From positions 1,116,001-1,180,000 of the forward strand of contig NZ_CP189850.1 of NCBI RefSeq assembly GCF_050271975.1: DNA of 64,000 nt, given 5' to 3'. A program made the position numbers and the translations under genes. The stretch comes from Litorimonas sp947503715 (GTDB taxonomy: Bacteria; Pseudomonadota; Alphaproteobacteria; Caulobacterales; Maricaulaceae). This document shows positions 17,575 to 25,666 of this stretch, in pieces. Under the pieces are notes generated by a model. That model saw only the letters and a list, made by a program, of their open reading frames with translations. It had not been told where the DNA came from and made no database searches. The first letter of the stretch is position 1, and every line of letters begins with the position of its first letter.

Positions 17575-18135
17575 ATGAACCCGTTCAAGTCTCTCCTCGG
17601 CACCTTTGCCGTTCTCGGCACCTGGCCGGATTGGGAAAGTTATTTCGATCTCTCGCGTAAGGGATTGAAGGTCAGTTTTATCTGTCTGGCGGGTAGTCTG
17701 CTCCCGCTCTGGATGGTCGCGCAAGGTATCCAGATTGAACGGGCGAGGGTGCTGGACGCCGAAGTCGCCTCGCCGCAGCTCTTACCTTTCGTCATAACGG
17801 TCGGGCTCTGGCTCTTTTCTTTCCCCGCCATGGCCTATCTCATTGCGATGATTTTGGAGAAAATGGACCGCACGCGGCCTTGGATCATCACGCGGAACTG
17901 GGCGGTGTTCTGGTTGTCCGTTCTAACAGGCGCCTGTTTTGGATTGGTCGTTTTGGACATTCTGCCTTTTGCAGCGGCCAATGGCGTCGCATTTTCGGCC
18001 TATCTCGGTCTCTTGGCAATCGATATCCGCCTGACACAAAAGGTCGCCGGATTTAATTGGGGCACGGCCATTCTCATTGCCTGCGTGATCGTCGCGGTCG
18101 GTCTAACCTTCGTGCAATTGTCAATCAGCCGCTAA
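17575..18135 (+). CDS. hypothetical multi-pass membrane protein
   Basis: The 186-residue product is hydrophobic, with about five membrane segments (near residues 30-50, 70-97, 108-130, 133-150 and 160-182). No motif identifies a function; the arrangement with an N-terminal amphipathic stretch resembles Yip1-like small membrane proteins, but this is a weak comparison. The stop overlaps that of the convergent truA gene by four bases. It shares a 45-nt divergent intergenic region with the cupin gene. Confidence 0.7.
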   Translation: MNPFKSLLGTFAVLGTWPDWESYFDLSRKGLKVSFICLAGSLLPLWMVAQGIQIERARVLDAEVASPQLLPFVITVGLWLFSFPAMAYLIAMILEKMDRTRPWIITRNWAVFWLSVLTGACFGLVVLDILPFAAANGVAFSAYLGLLAIDIRLTQKVAGFNWGTAILIACVIVAVGLTFVQLSISR

Positions 18136-18869
18136 TAGACGACCTCGACAAGGTAGAGCCCGTCCGGTGGGGAGACCGGCCCGCATTCTCTGCGGTCACG
18201 GGCCTCCAGTGCCAGTCGCATATCTTCCGCATCCCATTTCCCCAGCCCGACTTCGACGAGGCTGCCTGTAAAGCTGCGAACTTGTTTGTGCAGGAAGGAT
18301 CGTGCGCGGAAATGCAGGTGGACTTCATGACCCGCGCGAATGACCCGCGCTTCGTCCAGTGTTTTGACGGGGCTTTTGGCTTGGCATTGTTGGTCGCGGA
18401 ATGTCGTGAAATCATGTTGCCCGATGAGTTCCTGCGCCGCTTCTTCCATCGCGTCGACATCCAATTTGACCGGAACACGCCAGACACGCCCGCGATCCAG
18501 CGCAAGGCGGGGGCGGCGATCCACGATCCGGAAAAGATAGCGTCGCTCGATCGCATCGAACCGCGCGTGGAATTCGTCGTCGACCTCTTCTGCCGCCAGC
18601 ACGGAGATTGGCGCTTTGCCCAAATGAAAGTTCAAAGCGTCGCGAACCTGATCCGCGCGCAGGGCCTTGTCGAAATCGACATGCGCAATCTGGGCGAGGG
18701 CGTGGACGCCGCTATCCGTTCGGCCGGAACCATAGACGGTGACGGGGCCGCCATTGATTTTGGCCCCCGCAGCTTCCAGTTCGCCCTGCACTGTGGGTGC
18801 ATGGTCCTGCCGCTGCCAGCCCTGAAACGGCCCGCCATCATATTCGATTTTTAGTTTGAAACGGGCCAT
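18132..18869 (-). CDS. truA: tRNA pseudouridine synthase A
   Basis: The 245-residue protein has YDGGPFQGWQRQ at the N terminus, the catalytic-loop motif YGSGRTDSGVHALAQ near residue 47 (with the essential Asp), and RSFLHKQVRSFTGSLVEVG near the C terminus. It makes pseudouridine at positions 38-40 of the tRNA anticodon stem-loop. It lies downstream of def, fmt and a small unknown gene in the same orientation, the translation-related group typical of alphaproteobacteria. Confidence 0.95.
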   Translation of the reverse strand: MARFKLKIEYDGGPFQGWQRQDHAPTVQGELEAAGAKINGGPVTVYGSGRTDSGVHALAQIAHVDFDKALRADQVRDALNFHLGKAPISVLAAEEVDDEFHARFDAIERRYLFRIVDRRPRLALDRGRVWRVPVKLDVDAMEEAAQELIGQHDFTTFRDQQCQAKSPVKTLDEARVIRAGHEVHLHFRARSFLHKQVRSFTGSLVEVGLGKWDAEDMRLALEARDRRECGPVSPPDGLYLVEVVY

Positions 18870-18882
18870 GGGGCAGTTGGGA

Positions 18883-19407
18883 TTAGCCGATATTCAGGCG
18901 ATCCATGGCTTCGGCGACTTCTTCGTGCATTTGCAACGCGCCCGTTTCTTCGTCGAGTTTTGCAAGCGCGGAGGTCCAAGTTTCCTTGTCCGTGCCATCA
19001 ATTTCAAGGCCGAGATGTTCGGCCACTTCCTTACCTAATTTGGCATAATGCGTATTGGCAGAGGCCTGTGTTTTCCAGCCCGCGGCTTCGGCTAATTCCG
19101 CCGGAGTCATCTTGCGGTCTTCTGCGCGGCGATGGGCGACGAGCATCAGGCGACGGGCCTTGCTCATCTTTGTAATGCCCAGAATTTCGGTATAGCCCTC
19201 GACCGTCCCGATATGAGCTTGGCGACGGTCCGCTTTGCGTTCCTGCGTTTTTTCGTCAATCCAAGCCTTGGATTGTGTCAGGGCGTCTTCGAGCGAAATC
19301 GCCCGGAATTTCGTTTCCAGATTTTTGGACCCGTCAATAAATACCATCGCGGCGGTATCATTCGCGCGGATCAGGTGGCCTTCATAGACCTCTTCGTGAA
19401 TTTTCAT
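18883..19407 (-). CDS. hypothetical protein with putative helix-turn-helix-like segment
   Basis: This 174-residue soluble protein is not recognised. Its middle part has MLVAHRRAEDRKMTPAELAE followed by AAGW and TQASANTHYAKLGKEVAEHL, a pattern (LT-x-x-ELA-x-AAG ... AN-x-x-YG-x-LG) that I have seen in small helical domains of uncharacterised and defence-related proteins. The gene lies 12 nt after fmt and 13 nt before truA, so it is cotranscribed with translation genes. Nothing suggests truncation. The function is unknown. Confidence 0.65.
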   Translation of the reverse strand: MKIHEEVYEGHLIRANDTAAMVFIDGSKNLETKFRAISLEDALTQSKAWIDEKTQERKADRRQAHIGTVEGYTEILGITKMSKARRLMLVAHRRAEDRKMTPAELAEAAGWKTQASANTHYAKLGKEVAEHLGLEIDGTDKETWTSALAKLDEETGALQMHEEVAEAMDRLNIG

Positions 19408-19419
19408 GTCATCTCTCTT

Positions 19420-20337
19420 TCAATCCAGTCGCGTTCCGACCGCGAGGGTCGTACCGCGTAAATAGTCATCCGCTGTCATGCGGGATTTCCCCGCAGGCTG
19501 TATGGAGGTCAGGCGAAGCGCCTGTTCTCCGCATCCAATCAAAAGACGGTCATCCAGCACTTCGCCGGGGTCACCCTGCGCGTCTTCGACCGTCGCGAAA
19601 TGGACTTTCACTCGCTTGCCCGCGATGTCGCACCACGCGCCCGGGAAGGGCGCAAGACCGCGAATGTGGCACTCAAGGTCGCGCGCCGGGCGGCTCCAGT
19701 CAAGTCTCGCCTCGGATTTCTCTATTTTATGGGCATAAGTCGCCTCGCCGGATTGCGGTGTCGGAGTCAGCGCGCCCCGTTCAATGGCACCAAGTGCCCG
19801 CGGCCACATTTGGGAACCGAGTTGGGAAAGGCGCTGTGAAAGCGTCTCTGCCGTATCTGTTGGGCGGATATCTGTCGCTTCGGAGAGCAGGATGTCGCCC
19901 GTGTCCAAGCCCTTAGCCATTTGCATGATCTGCACACCCGTCTGCGCATCCCCCGCCATAATGGCACGTTGCACGGGTGCGGCCCCCCGCCAGCGCGGGA
20001 GGAGGGAGCCGTGAAGGTTCAAGCATCCATATTCCGGTGCATCCAAGGCCCGCTGTGGTAGGATTTGACCATAGGCCACAACGCAGGCGACATCGGCGTT
20101 TAGCTCTTCCAATTCGTCAATGACTTTCGATTTGCGAAAGCTCTCCGGCGTCGCGACCGGAAGACCCATGAGTTCGGCAAATTGATGAACGGTCGATTTG
20201 GTCAGTTGTTTCCCGCGTCCCGCCCGACGAGGCGGCTGCGTGTAGACGCGGATGATATTATGGCCGGAGGATATGATCTCGGCGAGGGACGGTACGGCAA
20301 AATCCGGCGTGCCCATGAAAACGATGTTGAGGGCCAT
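19420..20337 (-). CDS. fmt: methionyl-tRNA formyltransferase
   Basis: At 305 residues the size is standard. The N-terminal formyltransferase domain shows FMGTPDFAVPSL and the catalytic region LHGSLLPRWRGAAPVQRAI with DTGDIL downstream, and the C-terminal OB-fold begins near residue 205. It formylates initiator Met-tRNA with 10-formyl-THF, paired with the peptide deformylase gene upstream. No ribosome-binding site is seen directly before ATG 20337; an AGGA lies about 19 nt upstream. The possible 54-codon frame that ends one base before this ATG could couple its translation to def. Confidence 0.95.
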   Translation of the reverse strand: MALNIVFMGTPDFAVPSLAEIISSGHNIIRVYTQPPRRAGRGKQLTKSTVHQFAELMGLPVATPESFRKSKVIDELEELNADVACVVAYGQILPQRALDAPEYGCLNLHGSLLPRWRGAAPVQRAIMAGDAQTGVQIMQMAKGLDTGDILLSEATDIRPTDTAETLSQRLSQLGSQMWPRALGAIERGALTPTPQSGEATYAHKIEKSEARLDWSRPARDLECHIRGLAPFPGAWCDIAGKRVKVHFATVEDAQGDPGEVLDDRLLIGCGEQALRLTSIQPAGKSRMTADDYLRGTTLAVGTRLD

Positions 20338-20338
20338 A

Positions 20339-20503
20339 TCAGAAAGGGAAAAATAATCCTGTATATCCGTAATCGGATATCATGCAGCCCCAAACGAAGA
20401 AATCATTGCTGCCCATCCAAGGGAAAATAGTATCGCTTAGAGCGTAACTTGACCCAACAATGAATTGAGAGAGGGCTAAGGACCATGTAGCAATTTTACG
20501 CAT
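20339..20503 (-). CDS. possible small protein of 54 residues between def and fmt
   Basis: A complete ATG-to-TGA frame fills the gap between def and fmt exactly. Its ATG shares one base with the TAA of def (TAATG), and its TGA stands one base before the fmt ATG. The product starts MRKIATWSLALSQFIVGSS and ends GYTGLFFPF; it is rich in aromatic and hydrophobic residues, and might be a short membrane or secreted peptide. A GGCGGG lies just upstream of its ATG, while fmt has no good site of its own. Against it, the third codon positions are more AT-rich than in the neighbours. No family is recognised. Confidence 0.4.
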   Translation of the reverse strand: MRKIATWSLALSQFIVGSSYALSDTIFPWMGSNDFFVWGCMISDYGYTGLFFPF

Positions 20504-21021
20504 TATCCCGCCGCCCGTAATTTCTCAGCCTTCATGACCTTCTTCACGGCCCGTTCGCGCTTCAGACGCGAGAGGTAGTCGATAAAGACGACGCCTTTGA
20601 GGTGGTCCATCTCGTGTTGGATACACACGGCATAAAGGCCTTCTGCCCATTCCGTTACGCGTTCGCCATTATAATCCAGATAGGTCAGCTTAACGCGCTC
20701 GGGGCGGTCCACATCATCATAGACATCGGGAATGGAGAGGCAGCCTTCCTGATAGGGTTGGGTCTCCTCAACCGATTCCAGAATTTCCGGATTGACGAAA
20801 TATTGTGGATTTGGATCTTCGCCTTCACGGGCAAGGTCCATCACAATGACATTGACGGGAACGCCGATTTGCACGGCGGCCAACCCGATACCGGGCGCGG
20901 CATACATCGTTTCCAACATATCATCCATCAGCGCACGGGTTTCGTCTGTGACGGCCTCTACAGGTTTGGAGACCTGCTTAAGAATAGGATTGGGAACAGT
21001 GAGAATGGGTCGAATGGTCAT
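20503..21021 (-). CDS. def: peptide deformylase
   Basis: This 172-residue metalloenzyme has all three family motifs: GIGLAAVQIGV near residue 45, EGCLSIP near residue 93 and QHEMDHLKG near residue 134, which supply the Cys and two His metal ligands and the catalytic Glu. It removes the N-formyl group from nascent proteins. It opens the minus-strand group def, (54-aa frame), fmt, unknown gene, truA. Confidence 0.96.
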   Translation of the reverse strand: MTIRPILTVPNPILKQVSKPVEAVTDETRALMDDMLETMYAAPGIGLAAVQIGVPVNVIVMDLAREGEDPNPQYFVNPEILESVEETQPYQEGCLSIPDVYDDVDRPERVKLTYLDYNGERVTEWAEGLYAVCIQHEMDHLKGVVFIDYLSRLKRERAVKKVMKAEKLRAAG

Positions 21022-21058
21022 TGTGGGGAGATAGTAACCCCACGCCCATTAGTCAAAT

Positions 21059-21244
21059 TCAGTGATTAAAAACGGGTCGCCCGAAACTGTCCATTTCCGT
21101 CTGGCAACGCTCGCACGTCCAGCCGCCAAAAAAGAACTGGCGCAGATTTTTTGGAAAACGAAACTTTGGCTGACGCGTGTTGCAACGCGGGCAGTTTACA
21201 GCGTTCAGATTTACGGCAATCGCGGATTTTGTGCGGTCTTTCAT
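21059..21244 (-). CDS. small zinc-ribbon protein
   Basis: The 61-residue product has two Cys-x-x-Cys knuckles, CPRC near residue 18 and CERC near residue 44, separated by a basic aromatic stretch (FRFPKNLRQFFFGGW). This is a compact zinc-ribbon layout, likely binding one zinc ion. The function is unknown. It lies 37 nt upstream of def in the same orientation. The exact motif spacing supports a real gene despite its size. Confidence 0.65.
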   Translation of the reverse strand: MKDRTKSAIAVNLNAVNCPRCNTRQPKFRFPKNLRQFFFGGWTCERCQTEMDSFGRPVFNH

Positions 21245-21364
21245 GATTTACAAATGGGGAGGGCGGAGCTTGTGGTCAATAGTCAAGGCGTCGCAGCGCC
21301 GTTCATTAAGATGACAAAACGGTGAGGCGACACACTTTTTAACGCGCCGCCGCGTAGCCAGACC

Positions 21365-22333
21365 ATGAAACATTTACTCGCATTCTCAGCCTCGCTCCTT
21401 TTCGCGCCCCATGCGGTCGCCAGTGGGGGACAGGCACAGCCCGTGAAACTGGCGCCCGGTGCGATCAATCAACCGGGACAGATTACGCTCACCCCGGCTT
21501 TCACGCCCGATGGTTTGACGGCTTATTTCCCGCAAAGTGAATGCGCGCAGATTAGCCCCTGTCCACAGACCTTGCGCATCTCGCAAAAGATCGACGGCGT
21601 CTGGCAAGTTTCAGAAGCCTTCCCCCTCCCGCAAATGGGCCGCATTGACTGGCCGAGTATTACGCCGGATGGAAAATATCTCTTGATCTCATGGTCGGCG
21701 GACCGGGCGAAATATGCGGATTTAGACGTGGAAGAGGACTTTGATCTCTATCGTTTGGACCTCACCAAAGCAGACGCCGTGCCCGAACCTCTGGATATTA
21801 TTTACGGAGAGGCCGGGGATATAAACCGTCCCCGTTCGGGCGCGATCAAACGGTTGCGTTATGTGCATAACGAGACATCGCCCCAAATGACGCTGGACGG
21901 TGACCTCTATTTTTGGACGGAACGGTTCGATGCTGTGGGAGAGCGGGACATATTTATCCTGCCTCAGGAAGATGACGGGAATTACGACATTGCAAAACCG
22001 CTGCCCGCGCCCATCAACTCGACGGGCCGTGATAACCATGCTTGGGTCTCGCCCGCAGGCGAGCTGATGTTCATCACTTATAATGAACGTGGCGGAGAGG
22101 GCAGAGCGGATATATTTGTCTCGCGCAAGATTGACGGGACTTGGACGGAGCCGGAAAATCTCGGCCCGCATCTCAACGGACCCGCATCCGATATTGCGGC
22201 AAAGATGACATCGGATAAATCCGATATTGTTTTTACCTCAACGCGTGAGGGCGGGCTATTGCAGGTCTATACCTTGCCGACAGAGGTTCTGATCTCAGCA
22301 GGTACGCTGACCGAGGCGGATCTGAGCCGCTAG
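21365..22333 (+). CDS. secreted WD40-like (PD40) beta-propeller protein
   Basis: The 322-residue protein has a signal peptide (HLLAFSASLLFAPHAVAS) and repeated PD40-type units: TPAFTPDGLTAYFPQ, WPSITPDGKYLLISW, SPQMTLDGDLYFWTE and HAWVSPAGELMFITYNERGG. Such repeats form a beta-propeller like that of TolB, usually periplasmic or outer-membrane-associated. No peptidase or OmpA domain is present. The substrate or partner is unknown. The stop overlaps that of the convergent HAD gene by four bases. Confidence 0.8.
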   Translation: MKHLLAFSASLLFAPHAVASGGQAQPVKLAPGAINQPGQITLTPAFTPDGLTAYFPQSECAQISPCPQTLRISQKIDGVWQVSEAFPLPQMGRIDWPSITPDGKYLLISWSADRAKYADLDVEEDFDLYRLDLTKADAVPEPLDIIYGEAGDINRPRSGAIKRLRYVHNETSPQMTLDGDLYFWTERFDAVGERDIFILPQEDDGNYDIAKPLPAPINSTGRDNHAWVSPAGELMFITYNERGGEGRADIFVSRKIDGTWTEPENLGPHLNGPASDIAAKMTSDKSDIVFTSTREGGLLQVYTLPTEVLISAGTLTEADLSR

Positions 22334-23016
22334 GTGTTCTCGCCCAGCCATCCCGCCAGATCATCGGTGATATAGTCGACAAAATCGGCTTTCGAGTCCG
22401 CCCCCGCCGGACGGGCGGCTTCGGGTTCGTGGCTCCAATCCTCATTGGACGTGACGAGGATAGTCGCCATGCCCATATCTTTGGGGACTTTTAGATTGCG
22501 GAGGTTGTCTTCGAAAAAGGCGGATTTTGTCGAGTCGATGTCAAAGACCTTGAGGAACGTCTCATAGGGTGCCCGCTTGGGCTTGGGCACGTAATCCCCG
22601 TCCTCAATCCCGAAATGACCGTCAAAGAGGTCGAACAGGTTCAGATGCGTCGCAACATTGCGGGCATGACCCTTCGATCCATTGGTATAGATAAATTTCC
22701 GGCCGGGCAGGGCGGCGATATTTTCGCGCAAGGTCGGATTGGGCTTTAGAAATTTCAAATCGACATCATGAACGTAATCGAGGAAGGCTGCAGGATCCAT
22801 ACCGTGCACGGCCATCATACCGGACAGGGTCGTCCCGTATTCCGCCAGATATTCTTTCTGAAGATGTAGCGCGGCCTCAGACTCCAGCGAAAGATAGCGG
22901 GACACAAAACCGTTCATTTTTTTCACGATTTGGTCGAAAAATTCGACATCCGCCGGATAGAGCGTGTTGTCGAGATCGAAAATCCAATTTTCAATATGGT
23001 CGAGTTTTTTATTCAT
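22330..23016 (-). CDS. HAD-superfamily pyrimidine 5'-nucleotidase
   Basis: The 228-residue protein starts with NWIFDLDNTLYPADVEFFD, the HAD motif I with the nucleophilic Asp, followed by FIYTNGSKGHA (motif II) and FFEDNLRNLKVPKDMGM (motif IV). It matches the SDT1-like pyrimidine 5'-nucleotidase group that dephosphorylates UMP/CMP and similar compounds. In alphaproteobacteria this gene commonly lies near argB, as here. I chose ATG 23016; a longer frame begins inside the DUF1036 gene and is unlikely. Confidence 0.87.
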   Translation of the reverse strand: MNKKLDHIENWIFDLDNTLYPADVEFFDQIVKKMNGFVSRYLSLESEAALHLQKEYLAEYGTTLSGMMAVHGMDPAAFLDYVHDVDLKFLKPNPTLRENIAALPGRKFIYTNGSKGHARNVATHLNLFDLFDGHFGIEDGDYVPKPKRAPYETFLKVFDIDSTKSAFFEDNLRNLKVPKDMGMATILVTSNEDWSHEPEAARPAGADSKADFVDYITDDLAGWLGENT

Positions 23017-23038
23017 AGCGGGGGCATAGACGAATTGA

Positions 23039-24097
23039 TTAGCGCCGCAACCCATCCCCGTCAGCAATCGTGAAGTCGGCATCCGTCACACGTAGAATTT
23101 GCCCATCCAGCTCGGTCGGAACTGGTCTGAAATCTGCAACGGCATATCCCTTATCCTGACAATTTTCACGACCCAAGGCCGAAAAGCGGGACTCGGCAAT
23201 ACAGAACTGCGCTGGCACAACCGTCTCAGACCGGAGGCGTTTATCGGGGGCCGCCGTTCCGTCCTCGTTCTCAGCTTCCTGCAGGGCAAAGACATGGGCC
23301 TGTGTGCCCGTCAGGGTTTTGTCATAGGGTTTGACGCATTGCCCGATCTCCACAGGCCACCAACCGCGCGATGTCCAATTGCCGTCTTCCTCAATAGCGA
23401 TTGCGCCGAAAATACGAGCGGAGCTATCATTGCAAATATCAAGTCCAACATCCTCACGGGCTTTCTGCGCCACGGGGATGAGCGCGTCGATCAGGCTTTG
23501 TGTCGTCGCGTTTTTATCGAGACTTAAATCCGCTTTGGCCTCCGCGATTGTTCGTAAGGTTCGGCGCCCCGTTAATCCGTCCACGCGGGTGATGTTATAG
23601 CCGGCATCCTGTAAAATACGTTGTACGCCCGCGACCTCCGCATTTACGCCGTAATCAGACGCTTCGATAAAGGCGGTTGTGCGTTCTGTCGGTTTGACGG
23701 CGAAGTAATCGCGCGTTTCGAAATTGCTGAGCGCGCAATTATCCGTGGAATCGGAGATGAAGTCTTCCTCCGAGGCGCAGAGTTCAACACTCCCCTTCCA
23801 TTCGCGAATACCGCCACGATGGACAGGTAAGCTCTCTGCATAGAGAAAGCGCGGGCTGGAGACGGGTGTTTCCACGGCGACGCAGGCTCCGGGTTGAACG
23901 GTCGTCCAGCCGACTGTTTGCATCCGGTCTGACCGGATAAAGGCCGAGGCAAATCGCAGGACGAAGCTCGTCTCGTTGCAAACATCCCAATCCGCCGTTT
24001 GCCCCGTCAGCGGCGCGGGTATTGGGGCCTCGGCTTCTTGCGCAAAGGCAGGGCCTGCACAGAGCCAAAACAGAAAGATGAAACCAAACGCGCGCAT
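23039..24097 (-). CDS. secreted protein with two DUF1036 domains
   Basis: The 352-residue product has a signal peptide (FLFWLCAGPAFAQ). Two copies of the DUF1036 pattern follow: DWDVCNETSFVLRFASAF with GWTTVQPGAC near residues 37-70, and LDICNDSSARIFGAIAI with GWWPVEIGQC near 218-252. Between them, a segment near residues 150-190 (ILQDAGYNITRVDGLTGRRT) looks like a peptidoglycan-binding-type repeat. DUF1036 proteins are periplasmic and of unknown function. The gene lies one base downstream of argB and 22 nt before the HAD gene, so it is embedded in that operon. Confidence 0.8.
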   Translation of the reverse strand: MRAFGFIFLFWLCAGPAFAQEAEAPIPAPLTGQTADWDVCNETSFVLRFASAFIRSDRMQTVGWTTVQPGACVAVETPVSSPRFLYAESLPVHRGGIREWKGSVELCASEEDFISDSTDNCALSNFETRDYFAVKPTERTTAFIEASDYGVNAEVAGVQRILQDAGYNITRVDGLTGRRTLRTIAEAKADLSLDKNATTQSLIDALIPVAQKAREDVGLDICNDSSARIFGAIAIEEDGNWTSRGWWPVEIGQCVKPYDKTLTGTQAHVFALQEAENEDGTAAPDKRLRSETVVPAQFCIAESRFSALGRENCQDKGYAVADFRPVPTELDGQILRVTDADFTIADGDGLRR

Positions 24098-24098
24098 A

Positions 24099-24959
24099 TT
24101 AGTGAATCAACGTCCCGGCACCGACATCGGTGAAGAGTTCGACGAGGAGACCATGGGCCCGCCGTCCATCTAATATAACAACGGCTTCCACACCCGTTTC
24201 AACGGCATCAATGGCGGTGGTCAGTTTCGGGATCATCCCACCAATGGCTGTACCGTCCGCAATCAGGGACTTGGCATCTGCAACGGAGAGGTCGGTGAGC
24301 AGGTTTTTATCTTTGTCCATGACGCCTTCTATATCCGTCAGCAGCATCAGGCGGCTGGCCCCGAGGGCGCTGGCAATGACACCTGCGGCGGTGTCGGCAT
24401 TGATGTTGTAACCGTCGCCATTCGCGTCCGCACTGATGGGGGATATGACGGGGATAAAGCCTGCATCCTGATGGGCGAGCGTTTGGATAACACTCACGTC
24501 AATATTGACGGGTTCGCCCGTAAAGCCGAGATCCGCATTGACGGGTTTAGCTGTGATGAGACGCGCATCGCGGCCTGAAATCCCGACGGCTTTCCCGCCC
24601 GCGACATTGATCGCGCTGACGATGGATTTGTTGATGGCCCCGGACAGCACCATTTCCGCGACGCCGACTGTTTCCATGTCAGAGACGCGAAGGCCGTCTT
24701 TAAACTCGGTCTTGATTTGAAGCCGTTCCAGCATGGATCCGATTTGCGGTCCGCCGCCATGCACCACGACCGGACGCAGTCCCGTCTGGCGCAGCATGAC
24801 AATGTCTCTGGCAAAGGCTGCGGTCAGATCCGCATCACCCATGGCATGGCCGCCAAATTTAACAACAACCCAGCGTCCCGCATGGCGTTGGATGAAAGGC
24901 AGGGCTTCGGAGAGCACTTGCGCGCTGGTCCATCCGGATTCATTTTTTCGGCGTTGCAT
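24099..24959 (-). CDS. argB: acetylglutamate kinase
   Basis: The 286-residue enzyme shows VVVKFGGHAMGD at residue 30, the PVVVHGGGPQIGSML substrate-binding loop, and TDIEGVMDKDKNLL near residue 200. It phosphorylates N-acetylglutamate in arginine synthesis and, in this long form with an N-terminal helix (about residues 5-28), may be feedback-inhibited by arginine as in other proteobacteria. It follows engB by 14 nt in the conserved rpmH-rnpA-yidC-engB-argB order. Confidence 0.95.
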   Translation of the reverse strand: MQRRKNESGWTSAQVLSEALPFIQRHAGRWVVVKFGGHAMGDADLTAAFARDIVMLRQTGLRPVVVHGGGPQIGSMLERLQIKTEFKDGLRVSDMETVGVAEMVLSGAINKSIVSAINVAGGKAVGISGRDARLITAKPVNADLGFTGEPVNIDVSVIQTLAHQDAGFIPVISPISADANGDGYNINADTAAGVIASALGASRLMLLTDIEGVMDKDKNLLTDLSVADAKSLIADGTAIGGMIPKLTTAIDAVETGVEAVVILDGRRAHGLLVELFTDVGAGTLIH

Positions 24960-24973
24960 AAGACGCGTTATAA

Positions 24974-25666
24974 TCAGTTTGCGGGAAGCGCCAAGGTCGC
25001 AATTTCAGCGCGGAGCATGTCGAGCCCCGTTTTCTTCTCGGACGAGGTCACCATGAGGATGGGATGGGCCGCTGGGCGCTTGGCGATAATGCGCGATGTC
25101 TTGCGCATGGTTTTGTCCAGATCGACGGATTTTTTCTTGTCGACTTTTGTCAGGACGACCTGATAGGTGACCGCCGTTTCGTCGAGCATGGACATAAGCT
25201 CGAGGTCAGAGTCCTTCACGCCATGGCGACTGTCGACCAGCAGGAAGACGCGCCGTAATCCCGCGCGCCCGCGCAGGAAAGCCCGCGTGAGTTGGGTCCA
25301 GTTCTTAATGTCTGATTTCGACGCTTTCGCATATCCATAGCCCGGCAGGTCGACGAGGTTCAGGCGGTCATGGACGTTGAAATAGTTCAATTCCCGCGTC
25401 CGGCCCGGCGTGTTGGAAGCGCGCGCGAGACCTTTGCGGTTGGTCAATGCATTGATGAGGGAGGACTTCCCGACATTGGACCGTCCGGCAAAACAAATCT
25501 CCGGCCGGTTCGCAGGTGGGAGTGACTCAAGATTGACGACCGATAACATGAAGTCGACATCCCGCGCGAAAAGCAAACGGCCTTCCTCGATCTGCGCTTT
25601 TGTAAAGTCCGGCGCGGAGGCCAAAGGTGCAGAACTGGGGGCGGGCGTGTTTTCGCGCTCGCTCAT
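24974..25666 (-). CDS. engB: ribosome biogenesis GTP-binding protein EngB (YihA/YsxC)
   Basis: The 230-residue GTPase has G1 GRSNVGKSSLINALTN, the G2 threonine in SNTPGRTRELNYF, G3 VDLPGYGYAK and G4 VLTKVDKKK. The N terminus has a short Pro/Ala-rich extension before the core, seen in alphaproteobacterial forms. It acts in late assembly of the large ribosomal subunit. The ATG at 25666 overlaps the yidC stop by ATGA. Confidence 0.95.
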   Translation of the reverse strand: MSERENTPAPSSAPLASAPDFTKAQIEEGRLLFARDVDFMLSVVNLESLPPANRPEICFAGRSNVGKSSLINALTNRKGLARASNTPGRTRELNYFNVHDRLNLVDLPGYGYAKASKSDIKNWTQLTRAFLRGRAGLRRVFLLVDSRHGVKDSDLELMSMLDETAVTYQVVLTKVDKKKSVDLDKTMRKTSRIIAKRPAAHPILMVTSSEKKTGLDMLRAEIATLALPAN

